Shown here: positions 32,249-38,117 of the stretch, one piece after another
How the letters are laid out: every line of letters begins with the position of its first letter
Position numbering within the stretch: the stretch's first letter is position 1
Assembly (NCBI GenBank): GCA_016292445.1
Contig: JAEDIN010000008.1
Span: 1 to 38,117 of the forward strand
Source: Oscillospiraceae bacterium
GTDB taxonomy: Bacteria > Bacillota > Clostridia > Oscillospirales > Oscillospiraceae
Direction of reading: 5' to 3'
DNA: 38,117 nt
Made by a program: the position numbers and the translations under genes
Notes under the pieces: model-generated
What the model saw: the letters and a program-made list of their open reading frames with translations, nothing else
What the model was told of the DNA's origin: nothing
Database searches by the model: none

Positions 32249-33127
32249 ATGATAAAAAGTATGACCGGATACGGCAGCGCAAAAGGTACTGTTGAAGGAA
32301 TTGAAGTATGTGTAGAGCTTAAAAGCGTCAACAATAAATTTCTTGATACTTCCGTAAGACTGCCGAGAAACTTCCTATTTGCTGAGGAGACGATAAAATC
32401 TGCGGTGATGTCCCATATCAGCCGAGGGAAAGTCGATGTATTCGTCACGGTCGATACCTCAATGGCAGACGATATGATCGTTAGGGTTAACGAGCCTTTG
32501 CTCAAAGGCTATATCGAAGCTCTTGAAAGCATTTCAAAGGAGTATGGGCTTCCCAACGATATAACGGCAATGAGTGTGAGCAGATTTCCCGATGTGTTGA
32601 ATGTCGAAAAGAAGGAGCTTGATGCCGATGCGGTCGCAGAGGGCATACGCATTATCGCCGAACAAGCCCTGTGCGATTTTGACGGAATGCGCATCCGAGA
32701 GGGCGCAAAGCTCAAGGAGGATGTCCTCAGTAAGCTCGAGAACATTGAAAAGCTGGTCGGCATAATTGAAACAGAGTCCCCAAAAACCGTTGAGGAGTAC
32801 AGAGAAAAACTCAAGCAAAAGCTTTTTGAAGTGCTCGGAACGACAGATATCGACGAGACCAGGATGATAACCGAGGCGGCCATTTTCGCAGACAAGGTCG
32901 CTGTTGACGAGGAAACGGTAAGACTTCACAGTCATATGGATCAGCTCAGGTCCATGCTCGACGGCGGCTCACCTATCGGCAGAAAGATAGATTTCCTGCT
33001 TCAGGAGTTCAACCGAGAGGCTAATACAACAGGTTCAAAATGTCAGAACGCTGAAATTGCCCATGTTGTGGTCAATCTTAAATCGGAAATTGAGAAGATT
33101 AGAGAGCAGATTCAGAACATAGAGTGA
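32249..33127 (+). CDS. YicC/YloC-family endoribonuclease
   Basis: The 292-residue protein starts MIKSMTGYGSAK, the invariant opening of the YicC family, and ends with a conserved QEFNREANTTGSK segment. YicC proteins are reported as endoribonucleases. The gene is first in the classical run yicC-remA-gmk-rpoZ. ATG 32249 is used with AGGAGG at 32238-32243; the adjacent ATG 32246 is too close to it. Confidence 0.93.
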   Translation: MIKSMTGYGSAKGTVEGIEVCVELKSVNNKFLDTSVRLPRNFLFAEETIKSAVMSHISRGKVDVFVTVDTSMADDMIVRVNEPLLKGYIEALESISKEYGLPNDITAMSVSRFPDVLNVEKKELDADAVAEGIRIIAEQALCDFDGMRIREGAKLKEDVLSKLENIEKLVGIIETESPKTVEEYREKLKQKLFEVLGTTDIDETRMITEAAIFADKVAVDEETVRLHSHMDQLRSMLDGGSPIGRKIDFLLQEFNREANTTGSKCQNAEIAHVVVNLKSEIEKIREQIQNIE

Positions 33128-33137
33128 GGGTGACATA

Positions 33138-33398
33138 TTGAAACTTGTAAATATAGGATTTGGCAACATGGTATCGGCTGAGCGCATTATAGCTGCCGTC
33201 AGTCCTGAATCTGCGCCGATAAAGCGTGTCATTCAGGATGTCAGAGATAGGGGACAGCTTATTGACGCATCTTTCGGAAGAAGCACGAAAGCGGTCCTTG
33301 TTATGGACAGCGGACATGTGATTTTATCATCGTTGACGCCCGAGGCTTTGGCGGCACGAATTTCAAACATGAGCGAGGAAGGAATAGAAAATGGCTAA
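33138..33398 (+). CDS. remA: RemA-family regulator (DUF370)
   Basis: The 86-residue protein starts MKLVNIGFGNMVSAERIIA and includes the RVIQDVRDRGQLIDASFGRS core, the signature of RemA/YlzA. In Bacillus subtilis RemA is a DNA-binding activator of biofilm matrix and osmoprotection genes; targets here are unknown. The start is TTG at 33138 with GAGGGTG upstream and no ATG in place. It overlaps gmk by eight bases, so it is probably co-expressed with it. Confidence 0.94.
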   Translation: MKLVNIGFGNMVSAERIIAAVSPESAPIKRVIQDVRDRGQLIDASFGRSTKAVLVMDSGHVILSSLTPEALAARISNMSEEGIENG

Positions 33399-33993
33399 AC
33401 AAAGAGGTAAATTATTTGTTATTTCAGGCCCCTCCGGAGCAGGAAAGAGCACAGTAGTTTTTAAAGCGCTTGAGGGCAGGGACGACATCTGCTTCTCGGT
33501 CTCCGCAACCACGAGAAAGCCCAGACCGGGTGAGGTTGACGGCAGAGAGTATTTCTTCGTGGATCTGGACAAGTTTAGGGATATGGTAGCAAACGATGAG
33601 TTCCTTGAGCACGCCGTTTATGTTGCGAACTCCTACGGCACGCCGAGAGCATATGTTGAAAAGAAACTCGACGAGGGCATGAATGTTCTGCTTGACATTG
33701 AGGTTCAGGGCGCGCTTCAGGTGCATAAGAAGATGCCCGAGGCAGTTATGATTTTTATTATTCCGCCTTCTATGGAGGAACTTGAGCGCCGTCTGCGCAG
33801 CAGGGGTACCGATTCAGAGAGAAAGATCGAAGCAAGGCTCATAAGGGCACGCGAAGAGTATGAAGCAGCTGATTTTTACGATTATATCATCATCAATGAT
33901 GATGCTGACAAGGCGGCAAAGGAGTTTTCCGCTATAATCACTGCCGAGTATTGCAAATATGATTTAAGAAAAAACTTTTTAAGTGAGGTTTGA
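33391..33993 (+). CDS. gmk: Guanylate kinase
   Basis: The 200-residue kinase has the P-loop GPSGAGKS (13-20), the GMP-binding SATTRKPRPGEVDGREYFFV region and the EVQGALQV segment typical of bacterial Gmk. It makes GDP from GMP. The ATG overlaps remA and its stop lies six bases before the rpoZ start, so the three genes appear coupled. Confidence 0.97.
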   Translation: MAKQRGKLFVISGPSGAGKSTVVFKALEGRDDICFSVSATTRKPRPGEVDGREYFFVDLDKFRDMVANDEFLEHAVYVANSYGTPRAYVEKKLDEGMNVLLDIEVQGALQVHKKMPEAVMIFIIPPSMEELERRLRSRGTDSERKIEARLIRAREEYEAADFYDYIIINDDADKAAKEFSAIITAEYCKYDLRKNFLSEV

Positions 33994-33998
33994 TTGTT

Positions 33999-34190
33999 AT
34001 GATGCTTTATCCCCCTGTTGCCGAATTAGTTGAAAAGACCGGCAGCCGTTATCAGCTTGTTAATCTTGTTGCCAAAAGAGCCCGCGATATTTCTGCAGAG
34101 GCTGAAGATGCCGGCAATATTCTTGACAAGAAGCCCGTTTCCTCCGCAATAGACGAAGTTTACACCGGAAAACTCACCATAAAGAAGTAA
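33999..34190 (+). CDS. rpoZ: RNA polymerase omega subunit
   Basis: The 63-residue protein has the omega pattern LVEKTGSRYQLVNLVAKRAR and KPVSSAIDEV. Omega assists assembly of RNA polymerase. ATG 33999 is chosen because GAGGT (33985-33989) is nine bases upstream; a TTG at 33990 and an ATG at 34002 are in frame. It follows gmk as in most Firmicutes, but coaBC, which usually follows rpoZ, is absent and priA comes next. Confidence 0.93.
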   Translation: MMLYPPVAELVEKTGSRYQLVNLVAKRARDISAEAEDAGNILDKKPVSSAIDEVYTGKLTIKK

Positions 34191-34201
34191 AATGACCATA
34201 C

Positions 34202-34230
34202 GCTCAGCGGAGCAGTTTACTCCGCTGGGC
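34202..34230 (+). terminator. Stem-loop between rpoZ and priA
   Basis: An 11-pair stem GCTCAGCGGAG (34202-34212) and CTCCGCTGGGC (34220-34230), one G-T pair, loop CAGTTTA, followed by only TTTAAAC. It may terminate partly or protect the upstream messenger. The AGGAGG site of priA follows 13 bases later. Confidence 0.6.
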
Positions 34231-34255
34231 TTTAAACTCATATAGGAGGAAGCGT

Positions 34256-36508
34256 ATGGCTGAAGCCAAGGTCGCAAAAATTGCGGTTTCTGCCGCTACA
34301 TATTGGTTGGACAAGCCATACGATTATCTTATCCCCGAAAATCTGCGCAGCGTTATTGCACCGGGGGTTCGCGTGATAGTTCCTTTTTCAAGGGGTAACA
34401 GACAGACTGAGGGCATAGTCCTCAGCGTATCGGATCACAGCGAATTTGGCGATAAGCTTAAACCTGTTTTGTCCGTTTTGGACTCTGAACCCGTCTTGAC
34501 TTCACAGCAAATTAAGCTTGCGCTATGGATGCATGACAGACTTTTTTGCACTGTTTACGACGCAGTTAAGGCCATTCTTCCTGCCGGCCTTTGGTTCAAA
34601 GCCGACGGAAGCAGGAAGATAAATGACAAAACTGTTGAATTTGTTGAGCTTGTAATAGAGGCTGAAGAGGCTTATGAGCTTTCACAGAGTAAACGCCGAA
34701 AAGCACCGCAGCAGGCATCGATTTTAGAGCTCTTGTGCTCGATCGGAAGAGTACCGGCTCACGAGCTTCTTCATTTCACGGGTGCCTCAAGGCAATCGCT
34801 AAAAGCACTGATTAATGCCGGATATGCAGCAATTGGGCATGAGGAGGTTTTCAGACGGCCGGAGGTTTGGGGCGGTGAAATACAAAAAATCCCCACATTA
34901 AATTCCGACCAGCAAAATGCCTTTGAAGGACTGTGTGCCCTTTTAGATTCCGATAAACCGCAGGCAGCACTATTATTCGGCGTAACGGGAAGCGGAAAAA
35001 CAGCAGTTTATATCCACCTCATCGACAAGGTATTAAAGGAGAAGAAATCCGCAATTCTCCTCGTTCCGGAAATAGCGCTGACTCCGCAGATGATACGCAC
35101 TTTTTCAAGCTATTTCGGTGACAGCGTTGCAGTTTTGCACAGCAGCCTTTCTCTCGGCGAACGCTACGATGAGTGGAAGCGTGTCAAAAGCGGTATGGCA
35201 CGGCTCGTTATCGGCACACGAAGCGCAATTTTTGCCCCATGTGAAAATCTCGGGCTTATTATAATAGATGAGGAGCAGGAGGATAGCTATAAATCCGAAA
35301 ACTCCCCGAGATATCACGCAAGAGAAATAGCGAAATATCTATGCACAAAATCTAACTCACTCTTGCTGCTTGGCTCCGCAACACCCGATCTTGAGAGCAG
35401 ATATGCTGCTCAGATAGGCAGATACAAGTTCTTTGAGCTGCACAAAAGATATAATGAGATGTTGTTGCCGACCGTCAAAATCGTTGATATGAAGCGTGAA
35501 CTTAGAGGCGGAAACGGTGGAAACATAAGCTCGGCTCTTCGGGATGAGATTGCCGAGAATATTGTTCGCGGTGAACAGAGCATACTGTTTTTAAACCGCC
35601 GTGGTGCGAACAAGCTTATATGCTGCGGTGAATGTGGATTTGTTTATAAGTGTCCGAATTGCAGTGTTTCATTGACTTACCACAGCTCAAACAAACGGCT
35701 AATGTGCCACTACTGCGGATATACACGCAAGGTAGACGATAAATGCCCCGATTGCGGTGGAACACTGAGCTTTGTCGGTGCGGGAACTCAGCTGGTAGAG
35801 GAGGAGCTTCACCGGCTTTTCCCGAATGTTCCTGTCCTTCGCATGGACATCGACACTGTTAAGGCGGCAGGTACTCACGAGGTGCTGCTCGAAAAGTTCG
35901 ATACCGAAAAGATCCCGATAATGATAGGCACACAGATGGTGACAAAGGGTCTTAATTTTGAAAATGTCACCCTCATCGGAGTCATCTCGGCAGACCAAAG
36001 TCTGTATTGCGGTGATTATCGCTCCGGTGAACGCACTTTTTCGCTGATAACACAGGTCGTAGGCAGAAGCGGTAGAGGCTCAAAACTCGGCAGAGCAGTC
36101 ATTCAGACTTATACACCGGATAACGAGATAATAAAGCTCGCGGCCACCCAGGATTATGAAAGCTTTTATAATTCGGAGATACAGCTTAGAAGGCTTCAGA
36201 TGACACCGCCATTTGCCGATATCATTGCAATAACTGTTTCGGGACAGGATGAAAACATAGTTCTCCGATGCTGCATGGATATTCGCAACACCCTGCGGGC
36301 GTCAATCAAAGATGAATACGCGAGAATACTTGGCCCTGCGCCGCTTCCTGTTGTCAAGGTTAACAATCGGTATAGGTACCGTGTCAGCATAAGCTGTAAA
36401 GTTGACGCTGAAATGCGTTCGTTGGTTTCAGCAATTCTGGTTAAGTTCAATTCATCAGGTAATTATAAGGGCGTCAGCATATTCGCTGACAATAACCCTT
36501 CAGACTAA
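34256..36508 (+). CDS. priA: Primosomal replication-restart helicase PriA
   Basis: The 750-residue protein has an N-terminal DNA-binding domain, a helicase core with Walker A GVTGSGKT (242-249) and DEEQ box (338-341), and eight cysteines for two zinc sites (C457, C460, C466, C469, C484, C487, C497, C500). A C-terminal helicase lobe and tail follow. PriA reloads the replisome at stalled forks. The ATG follows AGGAGG. priA-def-fmt-rsmB is the standard Firmicute order. Confidence 0.97.
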   Translation: MAEAKVAKIAVSAATYWLDKPYDYLIPENLRSVIAPGVRVIVPFSRGNRQTEGIVLSVSDHSEFGDKLKPVLSVLDSEPVLTSQQIKLALWMHDRLFCTVYDAVKAILPAGLWFKADGSRKINDKTVEFVELVIEAEEAYELSQSKRRKAPQQASILELLCSIGRVPAHELLHFTGASRQSLKALINAGYAAIGHEEVFRRPEVWGGEIQKIPTLNSDQQNAFEGLCALLDSDKPQAALLFGVTGSGKTAVYIHLIDKVLKEKKSAILLVPEIALTPQMIRTFSSYFGDSVAVLHSSLSLGERYDEWKRVKSGMARLVIGTRSAIFAPCENLGLIIIDEEQEDSYKSENSPRYHAREIAKYLCTKSNSLLLLGSATPDLESRYAAQIGRYKFFELHKRYNEMLLPTVKIVDMKRELRGGNGGNISSALRDEIAENIVRGEQSILFLNRRGANKLICCGECGFVYKCPNCSVSLTYHSSNKRLMCHYCGYTRKVDDKCPDCGGTLSFVGAGTQLVEEELHRLFPNVPVLRMDIDTVKAAGTHEVLLEKFDTEKIPIMIGTQMVTKGLNFENVTLIGVISADQSLYCGDYRSGERTFSLITQVVGRSGRGSKLGRAVIQTYTPDNEIIKLAATQDYESFYNSEIQLRRLQMTPPFADIIAITVSGQDENIVLRCCMDIRNTLRASIKDEYARILGPAPLPVVKVNNRYRYRVSISCKVDAEMRSLVSAILVKFNSSGNYKGVSIFADNNPSD

Positions 36509-36526
36509 ATAAATGGAGTGTACAAT

Positions 36527-37030
36527 ATGGCACTGAGAAACATTGTTACAAAGGAAGACAAGATACTTTATAAGGTTTGTAGACCGGTTGTGAAGTTTAA
36601 CGACAGACTCCATCAGCTCCTTGACGACATGGCGGATACGCTGGCAAAGGCAAACGGAGTCGGTCTTGCAGCACCGCAGGTCGGCGTTCTGCGCAGAGCG
36701 GTGCTCGTACTTGAGACCAATGTCGGGGAGGACGAGGAGGAATTCGTTATAGAGCTTATTAACCCGGAAATACTCGAGACCTCCGGTGAGCAAATCGGAG
36801 CAGAGGGCTGCCTCAGCGTACCGGGGGAATACGGTGTTGTCCGTAGACCGAGCTATGTCAAGGTCAAGGCGCAGGACCGCTTCGGCGAATGGTTTGAGTA
36901 TGAGGGCGAGGGACTGACGGCACGATGCATATGTCACGAGCTTGAGCATCTTGACGGCCACCTTTTCCTCGAAAAATGTGAGAGAATGCTGACCGAAGAA
37001 GAGATATCCGGACCTGCCGAGGAGAATTAA
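36527..37030 (+). CDS. def: Peptide deformylase
   Basis: The 167-residue metalloenzyme has the three deformylase motifs: GVGLAAPQ (44-51), EGCLSVP (93-99, metal ligand C95) and HELEHLDG (137-144). It removes the formyl group from nascent proteins. ATG 36527 is used with GGAGTG upstream; the GTG at 36518 is part of that site. fmt, which adds the formyl group to initiator tRNA, begins directly after its stop. Confidence 0.97.
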   Translation: MALRNIVTKEDKILYKVCRPVVKFNDRLHQLLDDMADTLAKANGVGLAAPQVGVLRRAVLVLETNVGEDEEEFVIELINPEILETSGEQIGAEGCLSVPGEYGVVRRPSYVKVKAQDRFGEWFEYEGEGLTARCICHELEHLDGHLFLEKCERMLTEEEISGPAEEN

Positions 37031-37954
37031 ATGAGAATTGTTTTTATGGGCACACCGGATTTTGCGGCTGCCTCCCTGAAGAAGCTTATAGATGAAAAGT
37101 ATGATATTGCAGCGGTTTTCACCCAGCCCGATAAGCCGAGAAACCGTGGAATGCAGCTATCGTACAGCCCTATAAAGCAGCTCGCGTTGGATAATGATAT
37201 TCCGGTATACCAGCCGACAAAGCTTCGCGACGGAGCTGCCGCTGAGCTTATAAAATCGCTCAATCCGGATATTCTGGTGGTAGTAGCCTACGGCAGAATT
37301 TTGCCGGATGAAATGCTGAATATAGCAAAGTTCGGTGCTATAAATGTTCATGCTTCTCTTTTGCCTAAGTATAGAGGCGCAGCTCCAATTCAATGGGCAG
37401 TGCTAAACGGTGATAAGATTACCGGAGTATCAACGATGTACCTTGCATCGGAGATGGATACCGGCGATGTGATATATACCGCTGAGACCGAGATTGGTGA
37501 ATTTGAGACCTCCGGGGAACTGTTTGACAGGCTTATGGTCATGGGTGCTGAGCTTCTCCACAAGACTCTGACGGATATCGAGGCAGGAACTGCTCCCCGA
37601 ATACCTCAGAATAACGATGAGGCAAGCTATGTAACAATGCTCGATAAGAGCCTTAGCCCCATCGATTGGACCAAAACTCCCCGCGAGATTATCAAGTGGG
37701 TGTACGGGCTTCAGCCTTGGCCGGTTGCCACGATGCAGCTTGGAAATGATACATTCAAGGTATATGCTGCCGAATATACCGAAAACAAAACCGATAAAGC
37801 ACCGGGAAGCATAGTTAGTGCAGGCAAAAAGGGTATAGAGCTTGCCTGTGCGGAAGGATGCACTGTGCTTATAACCGAGCTTCAGGCTTCCGGCAAAAAA
37901 AGAATGAAGGCGGCGGATTATCTGCTTGGCCATCCCATAAAAGTAGAGGAATAA
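37031..37954 (+). CDS. fmt: Methionyl-tRNA formyltransferase
   Basis: The 307-residue enzyme has the folate/active-site residues N105, H107 and D143 (NVHASLLPKYRGAAPI and SEMDTGDV), and a C-terminal tRNA-binding domain (about 205-307). It formylates initiator methionyl-tRNA. It starts at the base after the def stop, which implies translational coupling of the paired formyl-handling genes, and is followed by rsmB one base after its stop. Confidence 0.97.
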   Translation: MRIVFMGTPDFAAASLKKLIDEKYDIAAVFTQPDKPRNRGMQLSYSPIKQLALDNDIPVYQPTKLRDGAAAELIKSLNPDILVVVAYGRILPDEMLNIAKFGAINVHASLLPKYRGAAPIQWAVLNGDKITGVSTMYLASEMDTGDVIYTAETEIGEFETSGELFDRLMVMGAELLHKTLTDIEAGTAPRIPQNNDEASYVTMLDKSLSPIDWTKTPREIIKWVYGLQPWPVATMQLGNDTFKVYAAEYTENKTDKAPGSIVSAGKKGIELACAEGCTVLITELQASGKKRMKAADYLLGHPIKVEE

Positions 37955-37955
37955 T

Positions 37956-38117
37956 ATGCTGGATATTGCAAGGCAGGCCGCTTTGACCGCTCTGGAGCGA
38001 TGCAGAAGGAGCGGAGCGTGGTCATCGGCAGTGGTGGATGCCGTAATAACTAAATATAAGCTTGACCCGAGATCGGCAGCTCTTGCATCGCGTATTTTTC
38101 TCGGAGTGATGCAGAAT
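37956..38117 (+). CDS. rsmB: 16S rRNA cytosine methyltransferase RsmB, 5' end only
   Basis: An ATG at 37956 opens 54 codons to the end of the window. The protein starts MLDIARQAALTALERCRRSG, which is the NusB-like RNA-binding domain at the start of RsmB (Sun). The methyltransferase domain is beyond the edge. Position after def-fmt is the expected one in Firmicutes. A free NusB protein is less likely because of this context. Confidence 0.85.
   Translation, partial: MLDIARQAALTALERCRRSGAWSSAVVDAVITKYKLDPRSAALASRIFLGVMQN

Noticed and set aside
1..38117. A new defence, mobile or biosynthetic system
   Set aside because: All genes match core families in conserved orders, with no integrase, transposase, toxin-antitoxin pair or unusual composition block visible.

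Overview
The window looks like core chromosome from an endospore-forming Gram-positive of the class Clostridia, probably Oscillospirales/Ruminococcaceae (the order is inferred from gene content and is not certain). Evidence: CotF-type spore coat genes, a spoIVFA/spoIVFB-like pair, ytfJ (gerW) and a dacF-type carboxypeptidase mark a spore former. The radical SAM (TIGR03960) + DUF2344 pair, the IspH-S1 fusion, the CarD-ispD-ispF run, DUF3343 beside a class V aminotransferase, and cdaA-cdaR are typical of Clostridia. Ribosome-binding sites are strong AGGAGG types, with several TTG or GTG starts. I see no tRNA, rRNA, CRISPR array, insertion sequence, prophage or origin.

Layout. 1-417 (minus strand): two small CotF-family coat genes, the first cut by the window edge. 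680-4590: spoIVFA-like, spoIVFB-like, TIGR03960 radical SAM, DUF2344. 4598-9077: rplS behind its own promoter and a structured leader, then lepB, rbgA, rnhB, yraN and thrC. 9110-9292 (minus strand): a DUF1540 mini-protein. 9367-17149: metallophosphoesterase, tig, clpP, clpX, lon, engB and an M50 protease (protein folding, quality control and ribosome assembly). 17142-21339: scpA, scpB, DUF2953, ytfJ, dacF and rluB. 21473-26288: RpiR-type regulator, HI0933-type flavoprotein, cmk, and the ispH-rpsA fusion. 26434-28131: carD, ispD, ispF. 28218-29599: DUF3343 and a class V aminotransferase. 29692-32236: cdaA, cdaR, RseC-like. 32249-38117: yicC, remA, gmk, rpoZ, priA, def, fmt and the start of rsmB.

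Genes are packed, with many 4-26 base overlaps that suggest translational coupling. ispD and ispF supply consecutive-pathway MEP enzymes and ispH the last step. def and fmt handle the formyl group of initiator methionine. scpA/scpB encode the Smc partner proteins. rplS, rbgA, engB, rluB and rpsA are ribosomal or ribosome-assembly genes. cdaA/cdaR make and control c-di-AMP.

I found no clearly new multi-gene system. The points most worth a second look are regulatory: a perfect Shine-Dalgarno and in-frame ATG inside the ispH-rpsA fusion; a terminator-shaped hairpin that contains the dacF ribosome-binding site; a dense region of repeats and inverted repeats before the RpiR gene; and six candidate housekeeping promoters whose -35 boxes all read TTGC rather than TTGA. 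Every gene name rests on motif recognition by eye; no database search was run.
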